Assembly: GCF_042652925.1 (NCBI RefSeq)
Contig: NZ_JBHSHC010000112.1
Location: forward strand, 186,001 to 250,000
Direction: 5' to 3'
DNA: 64,000 nt
Origin: Effusibacillus consociatus
GTDB taxonomy: Bacteria; Bacillota; Bacilli; Tumebacillales; Effusibacillaceae
The notes under the pieces were generated by a model. The model ran no database searches, was not told the DNA's origin, and worked only from the letters and a program-made list of their open reading frames with translations. Positions within the stretch are counted from its first letter, which is position 1, and each line of letters opens with the position of its first letter. The translations under genes and the position numbers were made by a program. This document shows, piece by piece, positions 8,818 through 16,933 of this stretch.

Positions 8818-8931
8818 ATGTATCCCGCATGGATAGCGTGGGGGAATTGGATCTGGTATGGCACTGTGATCTTGTCCATTGGATTGATTTTTTACCTGGT
8901 TGCATACAGACGCCGGAGGCAAAGGCGCTGA
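8818..8931 (+). CDS. Tiny single-pass membrane protein
   Basis: A 37-residue ORF starting at the second of two ATG codons (8812, 8818), because AAGGAGG (8805-8811) abuts the first and is 6 bases from the second. It encodes a Trp-rich N-terminus (WIAWGNWIWYG), one membrane span of about 18 residues and an Arg-rich tail (YRRRRQRR), giving a clear positive-inside orientation. A terminator follows at once. Function unknown; the ideal ribosome site, membrane topology and terminator support it as a genuine small gene. Confidence 0.55.
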   Translation: MYPAWIAWGNWIWYGTVILSIGLIFYLVAYRRRRQRR

Positions 8932-8939
8932 CAGAATGA

Positions 8940-8966
8940 AAAAAGACCCGGTAGCGGGTCTTTTAT
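8940..8966. terminator. Bidirectional terminator
   Basis: Perfect 10-base stem AAAAGACCCG/CGGGTCTTTT with loop GTAG, with A and T tracts on both sides. It lies between the tiny membrane ORF (plus strand) and a convergent minus-strand gene whose stop codon overlaps it. Confidence 0.8.
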
Positions 8967-9301
8967 TCTTGCGTTATCCCTATCACATATGCATGGGAAT
9001 AGCCAATGTTCATGCGGCGGGTCATACGGAAAAGTGCGTAAATAATCGGCGTGTGTCCATTTTCTCTTAGCGTTTCGAAAATAGTCACAGCGGTGAAAGG
9101 TTCTTGGATGCAATCTTGAAAATCCGGATCCTCCAGGACAAGATCAATCCAGTGTTCGTGATAGTAATCGCCGAGACGCTTTTTGTACGCCCTGCGGTAA
9201 ACATCTTTCACTGTGATAGGCAGCCGAAGAGCTTTTAAATAAAAGTCAAGCTGAAGGAATGCTTTTGCTACTTCCCGTTCATTTTCGGAACCTGACATCA
9301 T
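8963..9301 (-). CDS. Conserved-looking hypothetical protein
   Basis: A 112-residue soluble, charged protein with aromatic-rich helices (AFLQLDFYLKALRLP; RLGDYYHEHWIDLVLEDPDF). I do not recognise the family and see no catalytic motif. The start is taken as the first of two adjacent ATG codons (9301 and 9298), about 6 bases after GAGGTG; the frame is open 16 codons further upstream without a good site. It is transcribed alone towards the shared terminator at 8940-8966. The upstream 288-base gap to nth holds no gene that I can support, apart from a short tandem repeat of AAGTGCAGCAAA near 9530. Confidence 0.5.
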   Translation of the reverse strand: MMSGSENEREVAKAFLQLDFYLKALRLPITVKDVYRRAYKKRLGDYYHEHWIDLVLEDPDFQDCIQEPFTAVTIFETLRENGHTPIIYALFRMTRRMNIGYSHAYVIGITQE

Positions 9302-9589
9302 AAGAAACACCTCATCTTGTATTATGTGTTTGTCAGTTTCCGACCGCAACTGTTTCAGTCATCGAAAAAGACTTATATTTCATGATATGCACAATCTGGT
9401 ATAGGTATACCTTCGGAATCCACCTCCTAAATCCCTGGCTTTCTAAATATTGTTATTTCCTTTGTAACCACTTGGGTTTGCGAGAGCACGGAACGTTCAT
9501 TGATTCTTGAGGCTGAAAAATGCTAAAGTGCAGCAAAAAGTGCAGCAAAATGATTGAAAAAAGATTCGTTTTGCGTCACACTTAAAAAT

Positions 9590-10243
9590 ATGAAAAAGAT
9601 TGAGATTCCTATCCTTCTTCAGCATTTGGAAAACTTGTATCCCGATGCAGACTGTGAACTGGTTCACCGAAATCCGTTCGAACTGTTGATTGCTGTGATC
9701 TTATCCGCGCAATGTACGGATAAGCTGGTAAACGAAGTAACTCCCGGACTGTTCGCGAAATATCCGAAGCCGGAAGATTACCTTGAGTTAACACAGGAAA
9801 AACTGGAAAACGAGATTCGGAGGATCGGTTTATTTCGCTCTAAGGCAAAGCATATTTTGGAGACATGCAGAATTCTGGTGGAAAAATACGGAAGAGAGGT
9901 GCCAAACGATTACGATGCACTCGTTGCCTTGCCGGGAGTGGGGAGAAAGACTGCGAATGTAGTGATCAGCACAGCGTTTGGAGTACCGGCGATTGCAGTT
10001 GACACTCATGTGGATCGTCTGTCTCACCGACTCGGATTAACAAAGGCCACAAATGTCCTTGATACCGAAAAAGACCTTATGAGGAAACTTCCAAAGGAAA
10101 AATGGACATTTGCACATCATGCATTAATTCTGCATGGTCGAAGGGTATGCAGTGCCCGGAGTCCAAAATGTCATATCTGTCCTATGCAAGAAATTTGCGC
10201 ATTTTATAAAAAAGAAAACAAAAAACTCTTAAAGAAGGGATAG
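9590..10243 (+). CDS. nth: Endonuclease III (DNA glycosylase/AP lyase)
   Basis: Base-excision repair enzyme for oxidised pyrimidines. The 217-residue protein has the helix-hairpin-helix motif LPGVGRKTANVV with the catalytic Lys, the catalytic Asp in VDTHVDRL, and the C-terminal 4Fe-4S ligands spaced C-x6-C-x2-C-x5-C (CSARSPKCHICPMQEIC). The ATG at 9590 gives the typical N-terminus, but no clear ribosome site precedes it; a TTG at 9554 in frame would add 12 residues. Its 3' end overlaps the convergent gene at 10229 by 15 bases. Unlike in B. subtilis it is not beside dnaD or ponA. Confidence 0.93.
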   Translation: MKKIEIPILLQHLENLYPDADCELVHRNPFELLIAVILSAQCTDKLVNEVTPGLFAKYPKPEDYLELTQEKLENEIRRIGLFRSKAKHILETCRILVEKYGREVPNDYDALVALPGVGRKTANVVISTAFGVPAIAVDTHVDRLSHRLGLTKATNVLDTEKDLMRKLPKEKWTFAHHALILHGRRVCSARSPKCHICPMQEICAFYKKENKKLLKKG

Positions 10244-10780
10244 ACGAGACCGCGCGGTGGTTTGGCGAAGGAGTTGTTTCTTCCTGTCGGTTGGCTTTTG
10301 AAAAACGGCCAAGTATTGGTGGGGAGCAAGTTGAAACGGCAGACCTGGGCTGGACTGCTCGTTCATAATGGTGACTACTTTATACCGGCTTGACAGAAAC
10401 CGGTGTACAAGCTGGAACCCTTTCGGTACGATCTTTCCGGATCGAACACCGTCAGCAATCAGAAAGGTACAATGCCCCCCGGGGGATAACACCCGTAAAG
10501 CCTCGTCCAGCAATCTTTTCTGATCAATCGGGTTCATAGCGAGCAGAGACTCAGCGTCAAAACAAATAAGATTAAATAAATGATCCGGCAAAGAGCATAG
10601 ATATTCATACAGACCGGTAGAAACCGGGGGCGATTCTACGTTTCGAAGCAGTTCGTCGCTAACCCGTTTCACGATGTCGGAATCGCGGAAACCGTTCAGC
10701 ACCAGATCAAAAGGACAAGAGTAGTTGTCAATCACATATCTTGCAATTAATTCGTTCCAATGAGAGGTCGCAAGCAGCAT
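10229..10780 (-). CDS. Hypothetical protein with methyltransferase-like segment, possibly SOS-controlled
   Basis: A 183-residue protein. The central part FNLICFDAESLL and ALRVLSPGGHCTFLIADG resembles the motif IV-V region of class I SAM-dependent methyltransferases, but the glycine-rich motif I is not evident, so enzymatic activity is uncertain; the fold call is inference. ATG 10780 has AAGGAGA 11 bases upstream. A strong promoter (TTGACA, 17 bases, TACTAT) with an adjoining LexA-type operator lies 65-105 bases upstream (10845-10885), which suggests DNA-damage induction. It converges with, and overlaps by 15 bases, the DNA repair gene nth. Confidence 0.55.
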   Translation of the reverse strand: MLLATSHWNELIARYVIDNYSCPFDLVLNGFRDSDIVKRVSDELLRNVESPPVSTGLYEYLCSLPDHLFNLICFDAESLLAMNPIDQKRLLDEALRVLSPGGHCTFLIADGVRSGKIVPKGFQLVHRFLSSRYKVVTIMNEQSSPGLPFQLAPHQYLAVFQKPTDRKKQLLRQTTARSRLSLL

Positions 10781-10844
10781 CGCACTTCATCTCCTTCAGA
10801 GCTGTTAAAGTCTGCACTGTTGAGGAGTCTGGGTTGTTAAGTAA

Positions 10845-10885
10845 ATAGTAGTAAAAGCGAGCAATCTTGTCAAGAACATACGTTC
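10845..10885 (-). promoter_or_regulatory. Sigma-A promoter with adjoining LexA (SOS) box
   Basis: Reading the minus strand: GAACGTATGTTC (10885-10874), a match to the Gram-positive LexA core GAAC-N4-GTTC, is followed directly by TTGACA (10873-10868), a 17-base spacer and TACTAT (10850-10845). Bound LexA would cover the -35 region. It reads into the minus-strand gene ending at 10229; the box is also only 19 bases from the plus-strand gene at 10904, so divergent control is possible. Confidence 0.65.
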
Positions 10886-10903
10886 GGTAATGAGGTGAAA
10901 AAC

Positions 10904-11272
10904 ATGAAAGTAATGTTTATCGAAATCGGAATGGGCGTTGATTTGCACGGGCAGGACATCACAGTCGCGTGCATAAGGGCGGCGCGTAACGCAATTCAAC
11001 ACAATTCAATGCCCGGACTTAGAGAACTGCTGCCAGGCCGGGACATCAATAACATGCGTGTTCATGTAAAGCTTGGGGTGCCTGCGGATGCCGATAAGAT
11101 CGATATTGAGCAGGTAAACGGTGTTTTTCCGTATGGCAAGGTAACGGTGGAAGTCGTTCAGGGGGGGCTTCTGTGTTCGAGCGGAGTTGTCCTTCCGGAT
11201 AAAGGAGATCGAAATGATCTTGTCTACATTGTAAACGCCGCAGTTGAAGTCGGCTATGAAACGGGTGAATAA
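10904..11272 (+). CDS. Lin0512 family protein
   Basis: A 122-residue protein beginning MKVMFIEIGMGVDLHGQD, with a RAARNAIQHNSMPG segment and a central VHVKLGVP. This pattern recalls the uncharacterised Lin0512 family of about 115-120 residues; that assignment is from memory of the family and not checked. ATG 10904 is preceded by GAGGTG (10892-10897). It is followed after 3 bases by a short-chain dehydrogenase and is probably co-transcribed with it. A LexA-type box ends 19 bases before the start codon. No function is known. Confidence 0.7.
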   Translation: MKVMFIEIGMGVDLHGQDITVACIRAARNAIQHNSMPGLRELLPGRDINNMRVHVKLGVPADADKIDIEQVNGVFPYGKVTVEVVQGGLLCSSGVVLPDKGDRNDLVYIVNAAVEVGYETGE

Positions 11273-11275
11273 CGA

Positions 11276-12073
11276 ATGAACGTCAAAGACAGGGTTGTGC
11301 TAATTACCGGAAGTTCCAGTGGAATCGGTTGGGAAACCGCACTCGCGTTCGCCGAGAGAGGATCTTTGCTGGCAATTGCAGCCAGGTCTTTAAACAAGCT
11401 CAATGAATTATCCGAATTAATACGGGGTAAAGGCGGTACATGTTTCATTGTTCCGGTAGATGTAACGGATTCTGAGTCGGTTGCATCGATGGCCAATAAA
11501 GTGTTGAAGCATTACGGCCGGATAGATGTTCTTGTGAACAATGCAGGATTTGGAGTGTATGCTCCGATTCTTGAAGCCGACATGAAAGATATACAAGATA
11601 TGATGGATGTCAATTATCTCGGTGTTGTTCGCTGCATACAAGCGATTGTTCCGCACATGGTCGGGCAAAAAATGGGGCATGTGGTGAACGTTGCATCAAT
11701 GGCGGGATTTGTGGCCGCCCCTACCCACGGCGGATATGCCGCCACAAAATTTGCCGTTATCGGACTTTCGGAAGCGTTAAGAGAGGAAGTTCGGGAATAT
11801 GGGATCAAAGTCACTACAATAAACCCCGGTCCTGTGGACACTCCGTTTTTTGAAAAAGCCTACTCGGAACCGATACCGAAAGTGGCAAAAAGGTTTATGC
11901 GCAAACCGGAGGAAGTCGCACAAGCCATTGTCCGGGCGGTCGAAGAAGAAATTCCTCAAGTGATGGTACCGGCAGGCATGGCTCCTATAGTCAAGTTTAA
12001 AGCGTTAATGCCAACTCTGTTTGCGCGAGGTACCGGAAGATTGTACAGGATGGAAAAAAAACAGCCGGATTGA
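11276..12073 (+). CDS. Short-chain dehydrogenase/reductase
   Basis: A 265-residue classical SDR with the NAD(P)-binding motif TGSSSGIG near residues 11-18, NNAG at about 88-91, a catalytic Ser in the VNVASMAG strand and the YAATK catalytic Tyr-Lys pair. The Arg after the second strand (AARS) favours NADPH. The C-terminal 40 residues (PAGMAPIVKFKALMP...) resemble the DltE/YqjQ-like subgroup; substrate unknown. It begins 3 bases after the Lin0512-type gene and ends in a terminator, so the pair forms an operon. Confidence 0.88.
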   Translation: MNVKDRVVLITGSSSGIGWETALAFAERGSLLAIAARSLNKLNELSELIRGKGGTCFIVPVDVTDSESVASMANKVLKHYGRIDVLVNNAGFGVYAPILEADMKDIQDMMDVNYLGVVRCIQAIVPHMVGQKMGHVVNVASMAGFVAAPTHGGYAATKFAVIGLSEALREEVREYGIKVTTINPGPVDTPFFEKAYSEPIPKVAKRFMRKPEEVAQAIVRAVEEEIPQVMVPAGMAPIVKFKALMPTLFARGTGRLYRMEKKQPD

Positions 12074-12102
12074 TCCTTATTGGAGGATCTCCGGCTTTTT
12101 CT
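12062..12102 (+). terminator. Terminator after the SDR gene
   Basis: AGCCGG ... CCGGCT outer stem with an inner GATCCT/AGGATC stem, followed by TTTTTCT. The 5' arm overlaps the end of the coding region. Confidence 0.7.
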
Positions 12103-12103
12103 A

Positions 12104-12484
12104 TTAAGTGAGGTGGGAATATACCGAATTGGTTGCCATGGTTTTTTCCAGAAAAGCATACTGGCGAGGACTTGTTTGATACAACTCTTTAAGAACCAGC
12201 GGGATAGCTTGCGGAGAATTTCCGTATTTCTCCTGCATTTGGAGCGTCAGGTTTTTGAGCTCAAATTGATAATCATTATATTGGATGCCTTGTTCAAGAT
12301 CTTTATAAGGGAATTTGCGAATCACTTTTAACAAAAAATTATGGTCCACATCGGAACAGAATAAGGTGTGATTCCCCTCGACATCAACGAAAAGAACCCC
12401 TCTCGGGTGAAAATAAAAATCGTCGGGTTCTTCCATAAACACGGTATAAATCGATTGCAAAGGTATCGGTTTCTTATTTTTCAT
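12104..12484 (-). CDS. Hypothetical protein downstream of a DsbA-like gene
   Basis: A 126-residue soluble protein with no signal, membrane span or recognised motif; it contains the aromatic cluster DDFYFHPRGVLFVDVEG. Its start codon lies inside the end of the dsbA-like gene (overlap of 11 bases), so translation is probably coupled. I know no family match. The tight coupling suggests a function tied to the DsbA-like protein, but that is inference. Confidence 0.6.
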   Translation of the reverse strand: MKNKKPIPLQSIYTVFMEEPDDFYFHPRGVLFVDVEGNHTLFCSDVDHNFLLKVIRKFPYKDLEQGIQYNDYQFELKNLTLQMQEKYGNSPQAIPLVLKELYQTSPRQYAFLEKTMATNSVYSHLT

Positions 12485-13091
12485 CTAAAAAGAACTCTCC
12501 CTGCAGAATAAAATTCCGTAATTCTTCAATTGAAGGCATGTCTTTAAAGTGATGGATCTGAATTTCACGGCCTTGGGCTTGATACGAAGGAATTGTCCAG
12601 ATTTTTTGGTCAAAGCTGCGCCGGAAATCATCTTCTACCGCTTTCTTTCCCTGCCTGTTCAAAAATGCGGTACGGAATTCTTCCGTATCCAACCCTAATT
12701 GGCCGGCGATTTCAATCAGGAATTCCCGATCTGAGATATCTTTCCCTTCGACCCATTTGGAATCGAATACTTTCCGGCCATATTCCAGTCCTTTTCCCAT
12801 CACAAATGCAATTTTGGTTGCTTCGTGCGCGGCTCGGGTTCCGGTAACCGGTGAATCGAAACGGATCGGTACGTTCAGTTGTTGGGCAAGATCTGTTGCC
12901 ACCTTGGTGCCCTCCTGCTTGTAATTGGGCGGCTTTGGGTCGACGACGGCGTTTTCTGGCATTTTCCAGGAAACCAACTGCAAATCGATTGCAATTTCCT
13001 GCGACAGTTTCTCGATCATCACATAACTGATGTAACAATAAGGACAATTATAATCGTAAAAATACGTCAGTTGTTTGTCCATATTTTTCAT
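12474..13091 (-). CDS. DsbA/FrnE-family thiol oxidoreductase
   Basis: A 205-residue thioredoxin-fold protein of the DSBA superfamily: CPYC active site at about residues 15-18 in YDYNCPYCYIS, the helical insertion (about 60-150) and the cis-Pro region TIPSYQAQG near 175. There is no signal peptide, so it is cytosolic, as are FrnE-type disulfide isomerases and the ClpXP adaptor YjbH, which is larger. Its exact substrate is unknown. It is the first gene of a two-gene minus-strand unit with the overlapping gene at 12104. Confidence 0.85.
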   Translation of the reverse strand: MKNMDKQLTYFYDYNCPYCYISYVMIEKLSQEIAIDLQLVSWKMPENAVVDPKPPNYKQEGTKVATDLAQQLNVPIRFDSPVTGTRAAHEATKIAFVMGKGLEYGRKVFDSKWVEGKDISDREFLIEIAGQLGLDTEEFRTAFLNRQGKKAVEDDFRRSFDQKIWTIPSYQAQGREIQIHHFKDMPSIEELRNFILQGEFFLDEK

Positions 13092-13112
13092 ATTTCCCCC
13101 TTACTCCTCAAT

Positions 13113-13141
13113 TTGACTTCATTTTCCGCACTTGGTAGAAT
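13113..13141 (+). promoter_or_regulatory. Predicted sigma-A promoter of the cold shock gene
   Basis: TTGACT (13113-13118), 17-base spacer, TAGAAT (13136-13141). It predicts an mRNA leader of about 40 bases, short for a cold-shock-inducible leader, which hints at constitutive expression. Confidence 0.65.
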
Positions 13142-13187
13142 GTCTAATGTAACATCTAATTTTTAATGTACCTGTAGGAGGTTTCCC

Positions 13188-13385
13188 ATGCAAGGAAAAG
13201 TAAAATGGTTCAATGCAGAAAAAGGTTACGGTTTTATCGAGCGTGAAGACGGTGGCGATGTATTCGTACACTTCTCCGCAATTCAGACTGAAGGTTTCAA
13301 GACTCTTGAAGAGGGTCAACTCGTGTCTTTTGACATCGTTGAAGGAAACCGTGGACCGCAAGCGGCAAACGTCGTTAAGCTCTAA
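13188..13385 (+). CDS. csp: Cold shock protein
   Basis: A 65-residue single cold-shock domain. RNP1 (KGYGFIE) and RNP2 (DVFVHFSAI) are intact, and it starts MQGKVKWFNAEKG. Such proteins bind single-stranded RNA and DNA and act as RNA chaperones. The ATG is preceded by TAGGAGG with ideal spacing. It is monocistronic: a promoter lies at 13113-13141 and a hairpin terminator at 13452-13482. Confidence 0.96.
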   Translation: MQGKVKWFNAEKGYGFIEREDGGDVFVHFSAIQTEGFKTLEEGQLVSFDIVEGNRGPQAANVVKL

Positions 13386-13451
13386 TTACAGAATCGAACG
13401 CTTACTTTTCCTGTATGGGTAACATCCAGGAGTCTTGTAAGTGAAATAGAT

Positions 13452-13482
13452 CTCCGAATCGAATCGATTCGGAGTTTTTTTG
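13452..13482 (+). terminator. Terminator of the cold shock gene
   Basis: CTCCGAATCG/CGATTCGGAG palindrome followed by seven T. Confidence 0.85.
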
Positions 13483-13716
13483 GTTACGGACAAAAATCAA
13501 AATTCGTAACGAATTGAATATAAAAGACGTCTTATTTGGAGGGAGAAGTTCCCTCTATTTTATTATTGGGGAAGTCTCAGGGGGGAAGCACAGTAAGAAA
13601 GGGAAATAATCCGGCAGATTCGGGCGATATCAGGAGATTCAAGGATAATTTCGCAATTCTCGGGTTCGAAGAATGGGCCAGAATAGAGTAGAATGGCTGG
13701 GGAGAGGTGAAACCGA

Positions 13717-16176
13717 ATGGGAAAAAAAGTAATTCGCAGTATTGTGCTTGCGATGATTATTACCGGAACCATTGTCCTCGGTGTAGGGTGCGCTGTTACC
13801 TTGCCCGCAATGGATCCTTCCAAATTAGAAACGCCAAATACAGTAACTAGAATATATGACAGAAACCAGAAACCTGCTGTGGAAATTCGTTTAAATAAAG
13901 GGGATCCAGTCCCGTACGCAAAAGTACCGGAGTATCTCAAGCAAGCGATCGTTGCGACTGAGGACCGTCAATTTTACGATCATGACGGGATCAGTTACAG
14001 GGCCATTGCCCGGGCAGTTTATAAGGATATTATCACCGGCAGCAAGGCTGAGGGCGGCAGTACCATTACCCAGCAGTTAGCAAGAAACGCGCTTTTGGGT
14101 GATCAAGACAAAACATTTACGCGTAAAATTAAGGAAATCGCCCTTGCGATGCAGATCGAAAGAGAATACACAAAAGATGATATTCTTGAAATGTATATGA
14201 ACAAGGTGAACTTTCATCCGTCAATCTTGGGAATAGAAGCAGCAGCGAAGATTTATTTTAATAAATCGGTCGGAGGAGACGGGAACAATAAACTCAGTTT
14301 GGGCGAAGCAGCTTTTTTGGCCGGTTTGCCGCAAGCTCCTTCCTATTACTACAACAATCTGGACCAAGCATATAAACGTCGCGATATCGTATTGGATAAC
14401 ATGATTCAGGAGGGCTATATTACAGAGCAACAAGCAAATGAAGCAAAGAAGGTAAAAGTAAACCCTAACTACAAGAAATCCGATCCGAATAATATCAGCT
14501 ATCCTCAGTACGTGGATTATATCCTGCAGGAAGCCGAAGAAAAATACGGCATACCGAGACATCAAATACTGCGCGGTGGCCTTAATATCTACACTCATTT
14601 GGATACAAATGCACAAGAAGCTGTGGAAAAGCAGTTCAGGGATCCGGCCAATTTTCCTCCCAATGCGGCCGACAAGACACCTGTACAAGGTGCAATGGTG
14701 ATTGTAAATCATAAGACCGGCGGAATTGTCGCACTCGCAGGCGCACGGGATGTGGATTCATTCCAAAACCTGAACCGGGCGTTTCTCTCGGATGTATTTT
14801 CGGGAAGACAACCGGGTTCTTCGATTAAGCCGCTGCTGTCTTATGGTCCGGCAATCGATTTGTATCCGAACAAGTATCATCCGGACACCATGTTGAACGA
14901 CAAAAAAGGATCTAACTATGGGGGATTCGTCCCAAATGACTGGGATAATCACAGGACCCCTCGTGAACAGGTACCCATGTGGGAAGCACTGAGACAGTCT
15001 TGGAATATTCCTGCTGTAGATGTGTTAGCTGACATTGGAATACCCGAAGGTAAAAAGTTTGCCGAAAAGGCAGGGATTCCTTTTCACAAGAATGATAACA
15101 ACTATGCAATCGCGCTGGGCGCTTTCACCCAGGGAGTCTCGCCTTTAAATATGGCTGATGCTTATCAAGCGTTCGCAAACAAAGGGGTACGTATTCCCGC
15201 CCATGCAATTACCAAAATTACCACCGGGTCGGGCGCGATTCTGGCGCAAACTAAGGTTTCTCCTGTTCAAGTAATGAAGGAATCGACAGCGTCTACGATG
15301 ACATCATTATTACAGGTGGTTGTAAACAAAGGAACAGGAACTGCTGCCAGGTTGCCGGATCGGGCGGTGGCAGGTAAGACCGGGACTACCGAATATAAAA
15401 GAGAGATTGCGGGTTCCAACAAAGATACGTGGTTTGTGGGATATACCCCGGAATTGGTGGCGGCTGTCTGGATGGGATTTGACGTGACCGATGACAACCA
15501 CTATCTGAAAGATCAGCCAAGCAGATTTGTCAGTGCATATCCCGCCCAGCTTTTTAGCAAAGTGATGCCGCAAGCGCTGAAGAATTATCCTAAGGGTTCG
15601 TTTAATGTAGCACCGGTTGAAGAACCGAAGAAAGAAGAACCCCAAGTGCTTCAAGTCTCGGGTGAATGGAATGGAAAAGCGGTTACGCTCAAGTGGAACT
15701 CCCTTAAAGGGGACGTCCAGTACAATGTCTTCCGTACCGAGAATGCTGGACAGACTGAGGGTGGCATTCCAATAGGCATGATGTTGAAAGAGCCTGTCTT
15801 TGTTGATACAGATGCCCAGCCTGGGAAATCCTATTATTATTCGGTAAGCGCCTACGACGCGAATGGGAAAGAGCTTGCTCAATCAAATTTGGTACCGATC
15901 AAAACAGAGCAACCGAAGGATAAGGATAAAGATGCCAAGGACAAAGAGAAAGAAAAAGAAAAAGATAAACCGAAGGATCCAGCCAAACCGCCGACACCCG
16001 GAACGGGTGGAGACAATACCGGCATCTTACCGGGAGGATCAACCGGCACTGGTGGATCGGGAGGTACCGGTGGCAATACCGGCGGCTCCGGTGGCACCGG
16101 CGGTCAATCCGGAGGCGGTTCGACCGGAGGAACAGGAGATCCAAATTCGGGCGGAGGAGTTCTTCCTAACCTCTAA
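13717..16176 (+). CDS. Class A penicillin-binding protein with FN3 domain and Gly-rich tail
   Basis: Bifunctional peptidoglycan synthase of 819 residues. After one N-terminal membrane anchor (about 6-27) comes a GT51 glycosyltransferase with EDRQFY (82-87) and GGSTITQQ (113-120), then a transpeptidase with S368-x-x-K371, S428-W-N430 and K554-T-G. A fibronectin type III-like module follows (about 640-725), then a Lys/Asp/Glu stretch and a Gly/Thr/Ser-rich tail ending at 819. PBP1 of B. subtilis has a similar order with an FN3 domain and a disordered tail. The ATG at 13717 has GGGGAGAGG 6-14 bases upstream. It is a single-gene unit ended by a terminator at 16205. Confidence 0.93.
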   Translation: MGKKVIRSIVLAMIITGTIVLGVGCAVTLPAMDPSKLETPNTVTRIYDRNQKPAVEIRLNKGDPVPYAKVPEYLKQAIVATEDRQFYDHDGISYRAIARAVYKDIITGSKAEGGSTITQQLARNALLGDQDKTFTRKIKEIALAMQIEREYTKDDILEMYMNKVNFHPSILGIEAAAKIYFNKSVGGDGNNKLSLGEAAFLAGLPQAPSYYYNNLDQAYKRRDIVLDNMIQEGYITEQQANEAKKVKVNPNYKKSDPNNISYPQYVDYILQEAEEKYGIPRHQILRGGLNIYTHLDTNAQEAVEKQFRDPANFPPNAADKTPVQGAMVIVNHKTGGIVALAGARDVDSFQNLNRAFLSDVFSGRQPGSSIKPLLSYGPAIDLYPNKYHPDTMLNDKKGSNYGGFVPNDWDNHRTPREQVPMWEALRQSWNIPAVDVLADIGIPEGKKFAEKAGIPFHKNDNNYAIALGAFTQGVSPLNMADAYQAFANKGVRIPAHAITKITTGSGAILAQTKVSPVQVMKESTASTMTSLLQVVVNKGTGTAARLPDRAVAGKTGTTEYKREIAGSNKDTWFVGYTPELVAAVWMGFDVTDDNHYLKDQPSRFVSAYPAQLFSKVMPQALKNYPKGSFNVAPVEEPKKEEPQVLQVSGEWNGKAVTLKWNSLKGDVQYNVFRTENAGQTEGGIPIGMMLKEPVFVDTDAQPGKSYYYSVSAYDANGKELAQSNLVPIKTEQPKDKDKDAKDKEKEKEKDKPKDPAKPPTPGTGGDNTGILPGGSTGTGGSGGTGGNTGGSGGTGGQSGGGSTGGTGDPNSGGGVLPNL

Positions 16177-16204
16177 ACCAATGAACATCGAATGAATCTC
16201 GAAC

Positions 16205-16234
16205 GATCCCCGATCCTGTATCGGGGGTCTTTCC
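16205..16234 (+). terminator. Terminator after the PBP gene
   Basis: Ten-base stem GATCCCCGAT/ATCGGGGGTC (one G-U pair), loop CCTGT, then TTTCCTT. Confidence 0.7.
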
Positions 16235-16237
16235 TTC

Positions 16238-16266
16238 TTAACAGCTTAGAATAATTATGATATAGT
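16238..16266 (+). promoter_or_regulatory. Predicted sigma-A promoter of folE
   Basis: TTAACA (16238-16243), 17-base AT-rich spacer, TATAGT (16261-16266), about 45 bases before the folE ribosome site. Confidence 0.65.
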
Positions 16267-16317
16267 GGTGTGGTAATAATTGCCGAAAATTGTCGTACGT
16301 AGATGGAGGTATAGATC

Positions 16318-16884
16318 ATGTCATTCGACCGAGCTAAGCTTGAACAAGCGGTACGCATGATCCTGGAAGCCGTCGGGGAAGATCCTGACCGTGAAGGATT
16401 GTTGGATACGCCAAAAAGGGTTGCCCGTATGTACGAGGAAGTCTTTTCCGGACTGCACAAACATCCCGAAGATGAACTGAGCGCAATTTTTAATGAACTG
16501 CACGAAGAAGTTGTTTTGGTGCGTGACATTCCCTTTTATTCGATGTGCGAACATCATTTGGTGCCGTTTTTCGGGAAAGCGCATGTCGCCTATCTGCCGA
16601 GAGATGGACGGGTAACAGGTCTAAGCAAGTTGGCACGTCTGGTAGAAACTGTGGCTCGCCGACCCCAATTGCAGGAACGGATAACCTCTACGGTGGCCGA
16701 TACATTGATGAACAAGCTGGAAGCCCAGGGAGCCATCGTGATGATTGAAGCGGAACACATGTGCATGTCCATGCGGGGAGTCAACAAACCGGGCAGCCGG
16801 ACTGTAACGACCGCTGTGAGAGGAATTTACCAAGAAGATAAAGCTGCTCGCGATGAAGTTTTTGCATTGATTCGGAATTGTTGA
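16318..16884 (+). CDS. folE: GTP cyclohydrolase I
   Basis: Converts GTP to dihydroneopterin triphosphate, the entry to folate synthesis. The 188-residue protein shows the zinc/catalytic motif CEHHLVPF, the GLSKLARLVE segment and the second Cys in EAEHMCMSMRGV. Start ATG 16318 follows TGGAGGT. It is a single gene here with its own promoter and terminator; the B. subtilis neighbours hup and trpB are not beside it (hup lies 36 kb away). Confidence 0.96.
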   Translation: MSFDRAKLEQAVRMILEAVGEDPDREGLLDTPKRVARMYEEVFSGLHKHPEDELSAIFNELHEEVVLVRDIPFYSMCEHHLVPFFGKAHVAYLPRDGRVTGLSKLARLVETVARRPQLQERITSTVADTLMNKLEAQGAIVMIEAEHMCMSMRGVNKPGSRTVTTAVRGIYQEDKAARDEVFALIRNC

Positions 16885-16891
16885 GAGTCCC

Positions 16892-16920
16892 GGACGTCAA
16901 GAAAGGCGTCCTTTCTTTTT
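16892..16920 (+). terminator. Terminator after folE
   Basis: Stem GGACG/CGTCC with a 10-base loop followed by TTTCTTTTT. Confidence 0.65.
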
Positions 16921-16933
16921 GCAGGACACCTTT

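Noticed and set aside
16000..16150. Short repeats that could be read as a CRISPR or minisatellite
   Set aside because: They are in-frame Gly/Thr/Ser codons of the low-complexity PBP tail, of irregular spacing, with no unique spacers.
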